Positions 13,900 through 22,127 are shown, numbered from the stretch's first letter. The stretch: DNA of 28,530 bases from an uncultured Lachnospiraceae bacterium (GCA_934432885.1 CAKRYY010000037.1:1-28530); one strand, 5' to 3'. A program made the numbers and translations. The notes: generated by a model from the letters alone, not told the origin.

Positions 13900-14784
13900 A
13901 TGAGTTTCATATCCTATTTAATCAATGGCGTCAGTCTTGGAAGCGTATATGCAATTATAGCACTGGGCTATACAATGGTATATGGTATTGCAAAAATGCT
14001 GAATTTTGCGCATGGCGATGTCATTATGGTAGGCGGTTATGTGGTGTTTGTATTAGCAAGTGGAATGGGACTGCCGCCGATTCTGGCTGTTCTGATTTCT
14101 ATGGTAGTGTGTACGGTGCTTGGCATAACGATTGAGAGAGTCGCTTATAAGCCGCTGCGTATGGCTGCATCTCCGCTGGCTGTGTTGATTACAGCAATCG
14201 GTGTCAGCTATCTGCTGCAAAACGTTGCGCTGCTTTTATTTGGAGCCAATACAAAATCCTTTACTTCTGTTGTAACGGTACCGGCGATTGTGCTGGCAGA
14301 TGGTCAGCTTACCATTTCCGGAGAAACGATTGTTACAATCGCAGCCTGCATTATTATTATGATAGGACTGATGCTCTTTATCCGTCTGACAAAGGCAGGA
14401 CAGGCAATGCTTGCTGTATCTGAAGACAAGGGTGCAGCGCAGCTCATGGGAATTAACGTAAATGGAACGATTGCTCTTACCTTTGCAATCGGCTCTGCAC
14501 TTGCTGCGATTGCAGGTGTGCTTCTTTGCTCTACCTATCCGTCTCTGACACCCTATACAGGGGCTATGCCCGGCATTAAAGCTTTTGTGGCGGCTGTATT
14601 TGGTGGTATCGGTTCTATTCCGGGCGCTATGATTGGCGGAATTTTACTTGGAATCATTGAGATTCTGGGAAAGGCTTATATTTCTTCCCAGATGGCGGAT
14701 GCTATCGTATTTGCAGTATTGATTGTGGTACTGCTGGTAAAGCCTACCGGAATTCTTGGTAAGGAAATTCAGGAGAAAGTGTAG
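13900..14784 (+). CDS. livH: Branched-chain amino acid ABC transporter permease LivH
   Basis: A 294-aa membrane protein with about eight hydrophobic segments. It has the LivH hallmarks: NGVSLGSVYAIIALGYTMVYG at the N-terminus, MLNFAHGDVIMVGGY, the YKPLRMAASPLAVLITAIGVSYLLQN stretch, and AAVFGGIGSIPGAMIGG near the C-terminus, where the ATPases dock. The start is supported by GAGGTGTACGT just upstream. livM begins 11 bases after the stop. It forms a heterodimeric channel with LivM, driven by LivG and LivF. Confidence 0.94.
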   Translation: MSFISYLINGVSLGSVYAIIALGYTMVYGIAKMLNFAHGDVIMVGGYVVFVLASGMGLPPILAVLISMVVCTVLGITIERVAYKPLRMAASPLAVLITAIGVSYLLQNVALLLFGANTKSFTSVVTVPAIVLADGQLTISGETIVTIAACIIIMIGLMLFIRLTKAGQAMLAVSEDKGAAQLMGINVNGTIALTFAIGSALAAIAGVLLCSTYPSLTPYTGAMPGIKAFVAAVFGGIGSIPGAMIGGILLGIIEILGKAYISSQMADAIVFAVLIVVLLVKPTGILGKEIQEKV

Positions 14785-14795
14785 GGGAAGAGACA

Positions 14796-15848
14796 ATGAA
14801 AAAAATGAGTAAGACCGGAAAAAATAATTTGATTACTTATGCGATTGTGGTGATTGCTTACATCGCAGTTCTTTTACTGGATAAGCTTGGACTGATTTCA
14901 AGTCTGATGGAGGGGCTTTTAGTGCCGCTGTGTATTTATGTTATGCTTGCGGTATCCCTGAATCTGGTAGTTGGTATTTTGGGTGAGCTTAGTCTTGGAC
15001 ATGCAGGCTTTATGTGTGTCGGTGCATTTGCGGGTGCGTTCTTTTCTATGTGTACAAAGGATGTTCTGCCGGGCGGCTTACGCTTTTTCTTAGCACTTAT
15101 CATTGGTGCTCTGCTCGCGGCTGCATTCGGTATTTTGATCGGAATTCCGGTGCTTCGGTTAAATGGTGACTATCTTGCGATTGTTACGCTTGCCTTTGGC
15201 GAGATTATCAAAAACCTGATGAATGTGCTTTATATTGGAAAGGACAGCAGAGGCTTCCATTTTTCCATGAAGGATATGCTTGCACTTGGTCTGGAGCCGG
15301 ATGGTAAGACGATTATCAACGGACCACAGGGAATTACAGGTACGCCGCATGATGCCAGCTTTACGATTGGTATTCTGTTGGTGCTGCTTACGCTTTTTAT
15401 TACATTGAACCTGATTCATTCCAGAGATGGACGTGCGATTATGGCGATTCGTGACAACAGGATTGCAGCGGAATCCATTGGCATTAACATCACAAAATAC
15501 AAGCTGATGGCATTTACGATTTCCGCATCTATCGCAGGTATTGCAGGCGTTTTGTATGCGCATAATCTGTCTACGCTGACTGCGCTTCCGAAAAACTTTG
15601 GTTATAATATGTCGATTATGATTCTGGTATTTGTAGTGCTTGGAGGAATTGGAAATATCAGAGGCTCTATTATTTCTGCAGTAATTCTGACGCTGCTGCC
15701 GGAGCTTTTGCGTGGACTCAGTGACTTCCGTATGCTGATTTATGCAATTGTACTGATTGCCATGATGCTCTTTAACTGGAGCCCCAAGGCGATTGAATTC
15801 AGAGAGCGCTATTCATGGAAGCGTTTATTTCACAAGACGGAGGAATAA
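14796..15848 (+). CDS. livM: Branched-chain amino acid ABC transporter permease LivM
   Basis: A 350-aa permease with about ten membrane segments. Family landmarks are MLAVSLNLVVGILGELSLGHAG (about 50-71), LNGDYLAIVTLAFGEIIKNL, the cytoplasmic coupling segment RAIMAIRDNRIAAESIGIN and the following ISASIAGIAGVLYA. The charged C-terminal tail ends in KTEE. An insertion between TAFGEIIK and the coupling segment (about 145-190) is moderately long and probably extracellular. The livG start comes four bases after its stop, indicating tight coupling in the operon. Confidence 0.94.
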   Translation: MKKMSKTGKNNLITYAIVVIAYIAVLLLDKLGLISSLMEGLLVPLCIYVMLAVSLNLVVGILGELSLGHAGFMCVGAFAGAFFSMCTKDVLPGGLRFFLALIIGALLAAAFGILIGIPVLRLNGDYLAIVTLAFGEIIKNLMNVLYIGKDSRGFHFSMKDMLALGLEPDGKTIINGPQGITGTPHDASFTIGILLVLLTLFITLNLIHSRDGRAIMAIRDNRIAAESIGINITKYKLMAFTISASIAGIAGVLYAHNLSTLTALPKNFGYNMSIMILVFVVLGGIGNIRGSIISAVILTLLPELLRGLSDFRMLIYAIVLIAMMLFNWSPKAIEFRERYSWKRLFHKTEE

Positions 15849-15851
15849 AAG

Positions 15852-16610
15852 ATGGCATTGTTGGATGTACAAAATTTAAGTATTTCATTCGGCGGTCTCC
15901 GTGCGGTGGATGACTTTGAGATTCATATTGAAAAAGGGCAGCTATACGGACTGATTGGGCCAAACGGCGCAGGCAAGACAACAGTATTTAACCTGCTGAC
16001 AGGCGTTTATAAGCCGAATGAAGGCATTATTACACTGGACGGTGTAGATATTACAGGGAAAAAGACGATAGAGATTAACAGAGAAGGAATTGCCAGAACC
16101 TTTCAGAATATCCGTCTGTTTAAAGGAATGTCCGTTCTGGACAATGTTAAAGCAGGACTGCATGAGCACTATAAGTATTCCTCACTGGCAGGAATTCTCC
16201 ATACGCCCTCTTACCGTAAGATGGAAAAGGCAATGGATGAAAGAGCAATGGAGCTGCTTGGCGTATTTGATCTGGATAAGGAGGCTGACTATCTGGCAGC
16301 GAATCTTCCTTATGGAAAACAGAGAAAGCTGGAGATTGCAAGAGCGCTTGCAACACAGCCGAAGCTTTTGCTCTTAGATGAGCCGGCGGCTGGCATGAAC
16401 CCGAATGAAACCAAAGAGCTGATGGAGACGATTCGGCTGATTCGGGATAAATTTGATATGACAATTCTTCTGATTGAGCATGATATGAAGCTGGTATCCG
16501 GCATCTGTGAACAGCTCAGCGTGTTGAACTTTGGACGTATCCTTACGCAGGGCGAGACCAGTGCGGTATTGAACGATCCACAGGTTATCACTGCATATCT
16601 GGGAGAATAG
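15852..16610 (+). CDS. livG: Branched-chain amino acid ABC transporter ATP-binding protein LivG
   Basis: A 252-aa ABC ATPase. Walker A is GPNGAGKTT (36-44), the Q-loop is RTFQNIRLF, the signature is the LivG-type variant LPYGKQRKLEIARAL, Walker B is LLLLDEPAAGMNP, and the switch His is in LLIEHDMKLV. The LivG/BraF-type insertion (YKYSSLAGILHTPSYRKMEK) between the Q-loop and signature separates it from LivF. It powers the LivHM channel together with LivF, whose gene follows after 12 bases. Confidence 0.95.
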   Translation: MALLDVQNLSISFGGLRAVDDFEIHIEKGQLYGLIGPNGAGKTTVFNLLTGVYKPNEGIITLDGVDITGKKTIEINREGIARTFQNIRLFKGMSVLDNVKAGLHEHYKYSSLAGILHTPSYRKMEKAMDERAMELLGVFDLDKEADYLAANLPYGKQRKLEIARALATQPKLLLLDEPAAGMNPNETKELMETIRLIRDKFDMTILLIEHDMKLVSGICEQLSVLNFGRILTQGETSAVLNDPQVITAYLGE

Positions 16611-16622
16611 GAGGAAAAGGCA

Positions 16623-17333
16623 ATGGCAATGCTTGAGGTAAAAGACCTTGAAGTATATTACGGCATGATTCAGGCAATCAAGGGAATCTCTTTTGAAGTA
16701 AATGAAGGAGAGATTATTGCGTTAATAGGAGCAAATGGCGCAGGTAAGACAACGACACTGCATACTGTGACCGGTCTGCTTCCGGCAAAGCATGGGTCTG
16801 TTGTGTTTGAAGGAAAGGATATTACAAAGATTCCGGGACATAAGATTGTTTCTATGGGAATGGCGCATGTACCCGAGGGAAGACGTATCTTTGCACAGCT
16901 TTCGGTTTTGCAGAATCTGCGGATGGGCGCATATACCAGAAAGGATAAAAATGAGATAGAAGATACCCTGAAGATGGTATATAAAAGATTTCCCCGTCTG
17001 GAGGAACGTCAGAACCAGATGGCAGGTACGCTCTCAGGTGGAGAGCAGCAGATGCTTGCTATGGGACGCGCACTGATGTCACATCCGAAGATTATTCTGA
17101 TGGATGAGCCGTCGATGGGATTGTCCCCGATTTTTGTCAATGAGATTTTCGATATTATTAAAGAAGTCAGCGCGAGCGGAACGACGGTGCTTCTCGTAGA
17201 ACAGAACGCGAAGAAGGCGCTTTCGATTGCAGACCGCGCTTATGTACTGGAAACAGGAAAGATTGTATTAGAGGGCAAGGCGGATGTGCTGCTGAACGAC
17301 CCTTCCATTAAGAAAGCATATCTTGGAGAATAA
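16623..17333 (+). CDS. livF: Branched-chain amino acid ABC transporter ATP-binding protein LivF
   Basis: A 236-aa ABC ATPase, shorter than LivG. Walker A is GANGAGKTT (36-44), followed by VPEGRRIFAQLSVLQNLRMGAY (the LivF-typical 'PEGR..F..LTV..NL..GA'), signature LSGGEQQMLAMGRAL, Walker B IILMDEPSMGLSP and VEQNAKKALSIADRAYVLETG. AGGAGG lies eight bases before the first ATG; a second ATG two codons in is less well placed. This completes the transporter, with one binding protein, two permeases and two ATPases. Confidence 0.95.
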   Translation: MAMLEVKDLEVYYGMIQAIKGISFEVNEGEIIALIGANGAGKTTTLHTVTGLLPAKHGSVVFEGKDITKIPGHKIVSMGMAHVPEGRRIFAQLSVLQNLRMGAYTRKDKNEIEDTLKMVYKRFPRLEERQNQMAGTLSGGEQQMLAMGRALMSHPKIILMDEPSMGLSPIFVNEIFDIIKEVSASGTTVLLVEQNAKKALSIADRAYVLETGKIVLEGKADVLLNDPSIKKAYLGE

Positions 17334-17369
17334 CAAAATATAATAATTGGGGATAAAGGAGGAACGGTT

Positions 17370-17990
17370 ATGGAGAAGGTTGTCATTACCATTGCAAGAC
17401 AGTATGGAAGCGGTGGACGGACCATCGGTCAGATGCTGGCGGAAAAGCTTCATATCCATTATTATGACAAGGAGCTGCTAAAGCTTGCATCCGATGAGAG
17501 CGGTATTCATGAAGGTCTGTTTGCAGGTGTGGATGAAAAGCTGAAGAACAGCCCGCTTGCCAGAATTTCCAAAAAGGTATATCAGGGACAGCTGATTGCA
17601 CCCGGACACGGAGATTTTACCTCTGACGAAAACCTCTTTAATTATCAGGCAAAGGTGATTAAGGAGCTTGCGGAAGAGGAAAGCTGCGTCATTATAGGCA
17701 GATGTGCAGATTATGTCCTGAGCGATTATGACAATGTACTGAGTGTGTTCGTGCATGCGCCTGAGAGCTATTGTATTGAGCAGGCGAAAAAGAAGCTCAG
17801 CATGTCGGAAAAGGATTTACGGAAATTTATCCAGAAAACAGATAAGGAACGGGCAGAGTATTATAAGCATTACACAGGCAGAGAGTGGACGGATGCCCGT
17901 AATTATGATTTGTGCCTTGACAGCAGTAAGCTGGGCTTCCAGAGATGTGTAGAAGAAATTGAGGCATATATGAAGGTGCGCTTTTCATAA
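17370..17990 (+). CDS. Cytidylate kinase-like family protein
   Basis: A 206-aa P-loop protein of the cytidylate-kinase-like group (Cytidylate_kin2 type), common in Clostridia. The N-terminus VVITIARQYGSGGRTIGQMLAEKL carries the family's atypical phosphate loop GSGGRTIG, in which the usual Lys of Walker A is replaced. YYDKELLKLA follows, then VIIGRCADYVL, and an Arg-rich lid region with DKERAEYYKHYTGREW. The substrate has not been established for this group; true Cmk proteins have a canonical loop. An AAAGGAGG site precedes the ATG. It sits 36 bases downstream of livF without a clear promoter, so it may be read through. Its stop codon lies inside the following terminator. Confidence 0.88.
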   Translation: MEKVVITIARQYGSGGRTIGQMLAEKLHIHYYDKELLKLASDESGIHEGLFAGVDEKLKNSPLARISKKVYQGQLIAPGHGDFTSDENLFNYQAKVIKELAEEESCVIIGRCADYVLSDYDNVLSVFVHAPESYCIEQAKKKLSMSEKDLRKFIQKTDKERAEYYKHYTGREWTDARNYDLCLDSSKLGFQRCVEEIEAYMKVRFS

Positions 17991-18005
17991 AGCGCACCCT
18001 TTTTT
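17975..18005 (+). terminator. Terminator ending the liv / kinase-like transcription unit
   Basis: GGTGCGCTTT (17975-17984), loop TCAT, AAAGCGCACC (17989-17998), then C and T-run. The 5' arm is the last codons of the kinase-like gene and the stop falls in the loop and 3' arm. A copy of GCAATAGGAA (18008-18017) follows at once. Confidence 0.92.
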
Positions 18006-18029
18006 ATGCAATAGGAAGCAGTATCTATT

Positions 18030-19853
18030 TTATAAGGTAACTATCGTTGGCTCATGCTGCAATGCCGGTATGAGCTTTTCTTTCAGGTCTTTGACGCTGA
18101 ATTTCAGGCTTGCCGTATTGACACAGGGATGGCAGGCAAAATAATCCTCGTTTAAGACATCCTTATCGATTAAAAGACGTACCTTGTGCTCAGTGTCGTA
18201 TTGCAGCCCCATAATGGTAACAGAGCCGGGCGTTACGCCGAGAAGCTCCTCCATTTTGTCAGCAGGCGCAAAGGAAAGCCTTGCCACGCCGAGCTGAGAG
18301 GATAATTCCTTCGTCTGAAATTTCTTTTCGCCCGGCATCAGAAGCAGATAAAATTCGGTCTGCTGTCTGTTGCATAAAAAGAGATTTTTGCAGATGTGAA
18401 CCTGCAGAATCTTATCAATCTCAGCGCAGGCTTCTATCGTTGCAAGTGCTTCATGATGTATCTGTTCATAAGAGACGCCGATGCGGTCTAATAAATCATA
18501 GCAGCGTACCTCTTTCTCGGATAAAAGAGAGGTGTCAGCAGGGCGACCCGGCAAAAGTGCAGGCTCTGAGGTATCAGTATCCGGAGTATCGGTATCTTTC
18601 GGCTCAGGAAGCGTAAGAAGCACCTTTTCGATACGATTCTGATTGATTTCCTCAGCGCGGATGGAAACACCGTCGGGCGTCGTGACTTCTTCACCTGGCT
18701 CCGGCAGGTGGTCAAGCGTGCCAATCAGGATGCCGCCAATAGAGTCATAATCCTCAGAAACCAGTTTTGTTCCGAGCGCATCGTTGATGTCATCCAGCTT
18801 CATGCTGCCTTCTACAAGATACTGTCTGGGAGCAATCTGTTTGATAAGCTCTTTTTCATCTTCATCATATTCGTCCCGAATATCTCCCACGATTTCCTCC
18901 AAAAGGTCCTCCAGCGTGATCATTCCGACACAGGCGCCGTATTCATTTAAAACAAAGGCGACATTCATCATAGCCTGCCGCATTTCCATCATCAGGTCTG
19001 CGGTTTTTTTGTATTCATAGGTATAGTAAGCGTCTCTTAAAATGTCTTTAATATGGAAGTTCCTTTTATTAGAGACAAAGAGAAAATCCTTGATATTGAC
19101 AATTCCGACGACATTGTCTGAATCATTTTCAAAAACCGGAATACGGGTGTACATGGACTCCTTGAAGATGGCAAGCAATTCATTATAGGAAGCGGTTAAG
19201 TCAACCATTGTAATATCAATTTTCGGAATCATAATGTCCTTTGCTTCCGAATCGCTGAAGTCGAATACATTATAAATCATTTCCCGTTCTTCGGTTTCAA
19301 TGGCACCGTTTTCATGGCTTACATCCACATAGGTCTTTAAATCCCGCTCAGTGATGGCGCTACTTTTCCCGCTTGCATTGACATGCAGCAGAATCAGGAT
19401 GCCGCTGGCAAGCTTATCTACAACAAAAATGATAGGGGTAAAAAGAAGCATCAGCATGCGTATGATATGCGCATAAGCAAGAGAAATCGCTTCTGCGTTT
19501 GCCATTGCCCAGGTTTTTGGAGTGATTTCGCCAAAAAGCAGGACGCATAAGGTCATGACGCCGGTCGTTACGCCGACTGCATAATTGCCCCAGAGCCGGA
19601 TTGCAAAGGTAGTTGCAAGAGAAGAAGCGGAGATGTTGACAATATTGTTGCCTACGAGAATGGTGCTGAGCATTTTGCTGTAATTGGCAAGCACCTTTTG
19701 CACGGTAACAGCACGTTTATTGCCTTCCTCCACAAGTGTCCGGATGCGCACTCTGTTGACCGTAGTCAGCGCTGTTTCCGCTGAAGAGAAAAAAGCAGAA
19801 AAACCAAGTAGAAAAATCAAGATAATAAGTTGTATGACACTGTCCGTATCCAA
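18030..19853 (-). CDS. CNNM/CorC-HlyC family membrane protein fused to a ProXp-type aminoacyl-tRNA deacylase domain
   Basis: A 607-aa two-part protein. Residues 1-190 are a CNNM (DUF21) membrane domain with AFFSSAETALTTVNR, LVGNNIVNI and FGEITPKTWA. Residues 205-330 are a CBS pair with IMIPKIDITMVD and YTRIPVFENDSDNVVGIVNIKD. Residues 340-415 are the CorC/HlyC domain with DYDSIGGILIGTLDHLPEPGEEV. This half matches putative Mg2+/Co2+ exporters. A Pro/Thr/Asp-rich linker (416-445) leads to a YbaK/ProX domain (446-607): CYDLLDRIGVSYEQIHHEAL, HICKNLFLCNRQQTEFYLLLMPG (Lys489 and Asn490), SFAPADKMEELLGVTPGSV, LLIDKDVL and CHPCVNTASLKF (His575), the layout of free-standing ProXp-ala/PrdX proteins that hydrolyse Ala-tRNA-Pro. 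The start is TTG, with GGAGG eight bases upstream. The frame is continuous, with no internal start in the linker. Confidence 0.9.
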   Translation of the reverse strand: MDTDSVIQLIILIFLLGFSAFFSSAETALTTVNRVRIRTLVEEGNKRAVTVQKVLANYSKMLSTILVGNNIVNISASSLATTFAIRLWGNYAVGVTTGVMTLCVLLFGEITPKTWAMANAEAISLAYAHIIRMLMLLFTPIIFVVDKLASGILILLHVNASGKSSAITERDLKTYVDVSHENGAIETEEREMIYNVFDFSDSEAKDIMIPKIDITMVDLTASYNELLAIFKESMYTRIPVFENDSDNVVGIVNIKDFLFVSNKRNFHIKDILRDAYYTYEYKKTADLMMEMRQAMMNVAFVLNEYGACVGMITLEDLLEEIVGDIRDEYDEDEKELIKQIAPRQYLVEGSMKLDDINDALGTKLVSEDYDSIGGILIGTLDHLPEPGEEVTTPDGVSIRAEEINQNRIEKVLLTLPEPKDTDTPDTDTSEPALLPGRPADTSLLSEKEVRCYDLLDRIGVSYEQIHHEALATIEACAEIDKILQVHICKNLFLCNRQQTEFYLLLMPGEKKFQTKELSSQLGVARLSFAPADKMEELLGVTPGSVTIMGLQYDTEHKVRLLIDKDVLNEDYFACHPCVNTASLKFSVKDLKEKLIPALQHEPTIVTL

Positions 19854-19910
19854 GAAAATTCCCTCCTGTAAAATAGCAGAAATACTCTGCGGTTAGATGA
19901 TATTTCGCTA

Positions 19911-19940
19911 ATCATACAATAAGATAAAAGAGATTGTCAA
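19911..19940 (-). promoter_or_regulatory. Promoter of the CorC-ProXp fusion gene
   Basis: On the minus strand: TTGACA (19940-19935), 18 bases, TATGAT (19916-19911), with a leader of about 50 bases to the TTG start. Confidence 0.72.
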
Positions 19941-19985
19941 GTTCAGGCAAAGAGCAGCATATACATAAAAACAGGAGGTGTGAAA

Positions 19986-20369
19986 ATGAAAGCTTCTTTA
20001 AATGCTGTAAAGAATCCTTCGTATCTCATGTTTTACCTGAAATGTCTTTTGGCTTCGTATATGATGACGGTAGGGCTGCTCCTTCTGCTGGCGCTTTTTC
20101 TCTATAGATTCCATCTGAGTGAAAAGGTGGTGTCGGGAGCAATCCTTTTCATCTACATAGCAGTCTGTCTGTTTGCCGGCTTCATTTCGGGAAGAAAGAT
20201 GGGAACGCGTAAATTCCTGTGGGGGCTTTTGGCGGGTGTGCTCTATTTTGCCGTTCTGCTTTGCGTTTCTGTGATTATGGAGCATGGAACAGCAGGAATT
20301 TCGGGAAATCTGATAAGTGTCTTTTTTATCTGCGCCGGGAGCGGCATGCTGGGCGGTATGCTTGGTTAG
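19986..20369 (+). CDS. TIGR04086-type membrane protein
   Basis: A 127-aa protein with four hydrophobic segments (about 20-40, 48-68, 76-98, 104-125) and a glycine-rich third and fourth helix, including FAGFISGRKMGTRKFLWGLLAG. Size, topology and position just ahead of scfA-scfB-secDF match the TIGR04086 family of Clostridia, whose function is unknown. AGGAGG lies seven bases before ATG 19986; a GTG two codons upstream is open but too close to it. It is divergent from the CorC fusion gene across about 130 bases. The scfA promoter begins four bases after its stop, so it may be transcribed separately from the peptide genes or read through into them. Confidence 0.8.
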   Translation: MKASLNAVKNPSYLMFYLKCLLASYMMTVGLLLLLALFLYRFHLSEKVVSGAILFIYIAVCLFAGFISGRKMGTRKFLWGLLAGVLYFAVLLCVSVIMEHGTAGISGNLISVFFICAGSGMLGGMLG

Positions 20370-20372
20370 TGG

Positions 20373-20401
20373 TTGACCTTTGGGAAAAGCTATGGTATAC
20401 T
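20373..20401 (+). promoter_or_regulatory. Promoter of the SCIFF operon
   Basis: TTGACC (20373-20378), 17 bases, TATACT (20396-20401), directly after the TIGR04086 gene and about 75 bases before scfA. Confidence 0.8.
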
Positions 20402-20477
20402 TTTTTGCAAAGCGACGAAGTAACAAACGTAAGCATTGCCGGCGTATGCCCCGGTTAATAAGGAGGATATGATAAAG

Positions 20478-20624
20478 ATGAAACACATCAAGACATTAAG
20501 CACAAGAAATTTACAGGAATCCATGAAAAAGGGCGGCTGCGGCGAGTGCCAGACATCCTGCCAGTCAGCATGCAAGACATCCTGTACAGTAGGCAACCAG
20601 ACCTGTGAGAAGGCAGGCAAATAA
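20478..20624 (+). CDS. scfA: SCIFF (six-cysteine) RiPP precursor peptide
   Basis: A 48-aa ribosomal peptide precursor. The leader MKHIKTLSTRNLQESMKKGG is followed by a core with exactly six cysteines (C21, C24, C28, C32, C36, C43) in GCGECQTSCQSACKTSCTVG. This is the 'six cysteines in forty-five residues' family, nearly invariant across Clostridia. In the characterised homolog CteA, the maturase joins a Cys to a downstream Thr by a thioether (reported as Cys32-Thr37). Cys32 and Thr37 are both present here at the same numbers. AGGAGG lies 11 bases before this ATG; an earlier in-frame ATG is only two bases from it and is unlikely to be used. It is followed by the maturase gene. The mature product's role is unknown. 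Confidence 0.95.
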   Translation: MKHIKTLSTRNLQESMKKGGCGECQTSCQSACKTSCTVGNQTCEKAGK

Positions 20625-20662
20625 GAAAAGAAAGCATATCGTATGCCGTATAAAAAATCAGG

Positions 20663-20688
20663 TAAGCAGCGATTTTCGTCGCTGCTTA
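20663..20688 (+). terminator. Hairpin between scfA and scfB, likely attenuator or RNA-stability stem
   Basis: TAAGCAGCGA, loop TTTTCG, TCGCTGCTTA: a perfect 10-pair stem. The 3' flank is only weakly T-rich, so partial termination or protection of the scfA message against 3' decay is more likely than a full stop. Either would keep precursor levels above those of the maturase. Confidence 0.6.
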
Positions 20689-20732
20689 TATTACGTTAAA
20701 TATGCGATAAATAACAGGAAAGGAAGTTTTCG

Positions 20733-22109
20733 GTGGTCCATCAATACAAAAGCAATGGATACAATATCGTTCTGGATGTGAACAGCGGCAGCGTGCATAT
20801 CGTGGATGATACCGTCTATGATTTGATTCCGCTGGTGGAAACGGCGCTTGCAGAAAAGCTGGAAGACGCAGATGAAATCATAGAAAGAGTATCAAGGGAA
20901 AGCGGTCATGACGCAGCCTTGTGCCGGGAGGCTGTCAGCGAGATACTGGAGCTGAAGGAAGCAGGAGCGCTTTTCACAGAGGATATTTATAAGGATTATA
21001 TTTTTGATTTTAAAAACCGCCAGACGGTGGTTAAGGCGCTTTGTCTGCATATTGCACATGACTGCAACCTCGCCTGCCAGTATTGCTTTGCAGAAGAGGG
21101 AGAATATCATGGCAGACGCGCTTTGATGAGCTTTGAGGTTGGTAAGAAGGCTCTGGATTTTCTTGTTCATAATTCAGGCAACCGTATCAATCTGGAAGTG
21201 GATTTCTTTGGCGGAGAGCCTTTGATGAACTGGGAGGTTGTCAAACAGCTTGTAGCTTATGGCAGAAGTCTGGAGGAGCCCTTCCATAAAAAAATCCGCT
21301 TTACACTGACGACAAACGGAATTTTACTGAATGATGAAATTCAGGAGTTCTTAAATAAGGAAATGAGCAATGTGGTTCTGAGCATTGACGGACGAAAAGA
21401 GGTTCATGACAGAATGAGACCCTTCAGGGGCGGTCAGGGCAGTTATGATGTAATTGTTCCCAAGTTCCAGAAGCTTGCAGAAAGCCGCAATCAGATGAAC
21501 TATTATGTCAGAGGAACCTTTACCCGCAATAACCTCGACTTTTCAGAGGATGTGCTGCATCTTGCAGACCTCGGCTTTGAACAGATTTCCATAGAGCCTG
21601 TGGTTGCGGAGAATGCGGAGCCTTATGCAATCCGTGAAGAGGACGTGCCGGGCATCAAGGAAGAATATGACAAGCTTGCGGCAGCCCTGTTAAAGCGTCA
21701 AAAAGAAGGAAAAGGCGTTAATTTCTTCCACTTTATGATCGATTTGGCAGGAGGCCCGTGTGTGGCAAAGCGGCTTTCCGGCTGTGGCTCCGGTACGGAG
21801 TATCTGGCGGTAACGCCCTGGGGGGATTTTTATCCCTGCCATCAGTTTGTAGGAGAAGAGGCATTCCTGATGGGAAATGTAGATGAAGGCATTACCAATA
21901 CAAAAGTACGGGATGATTTCAAATGCTGCAACGTCTATGCAAAGGAAAAATGCAGGGATTGCTTCGCACGTTTCTATTGCAGCGGCGGCTGCGCGGCAAA
22001 TTCCTATCATTTTCATGGCAAAATAGACGATGCCTATGACATCGGCTGCGAACTGCAGAGAAAGCGGATCGAATGTGCCATTATGATAAAAGCGGCATTA
22101 GCCGAATAA
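20733..22109 (+). CDS. scfB: Radical SAM/SPASM maturase for the SCIFF peptide (thioether bond forming)
   Basis: A 458-aa iron-sulfur enzyme. Residues 1-85 form an N-terminal peptide-recognition (RRE-like) region. The radical SAM cluster motif is C111-X3-C115-X2-C118, preceded by Cys104, with FFGGEPLMNW and TTNGILL as SAM-contacting segments. The C-terminal SPASM domain supplies ligands for two auxiliary 4Fe-4S clusters: C343, C351 and C369, then C407-X2-C410-X5-C416-X3-C420 and C439. These match CteB-type enzymes that put Cys-Thr thioethers into SCIFF peptides. The start is GTG, with GGAAAGGAAG upstream. secDF follows 18 bases after the stop, so precursor, maturase and a Sec translocase subunit form one transcription unit. 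Confidence 0.95.
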   Translation: MVHQYKSNGYNIVLDVNSGSVHIVDDTVYDLIPLVETALAEKLEDADEIIERVSRESGHDAALCREAVSEILELKEAGALFTEDIYKDYIFDFKNRQTVVKALCLHIAHDCNLACQYCFAEEGEYHGRRALMSFEVGKKALDFLVHNSGNRINLEVDFFGGEPLMNWEVVKQLVAYGRSLEEPFHKKIRFTLTTNGILLNDEIQEFLNKEMSNVVLSIDGRKEVHDRMRPFRGGQGSYDVIVPKFQKLAESRNQMNYYVRGTFTRNNLDFSEDVLHLADLGFEQISIEPVVAENAEPYAIREEDVPGIKEEYDKLAAALLKRQKEGKGVNFFHFMIDLAGGPCVAKRLSGCGSGTEYLAVTPWGDFYPCHQFVGEEAFLMGNVDEGITNTKVRDDFKCCNVYAKEKCRDCFARFYCSGGCAANSYHFHGKIDDAYDIGCELQRKRIECAIMIKAALAE

Positions 22110-22127
22110 AATAAGGAGAAAATTGAG

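Noticed and set aside
17338..17348. TATAAT-like box before the kinase-like gene as a promoter
   Set aside because: The only TTGG-type -35 candidate is about 10 bases away; no workable spacing.
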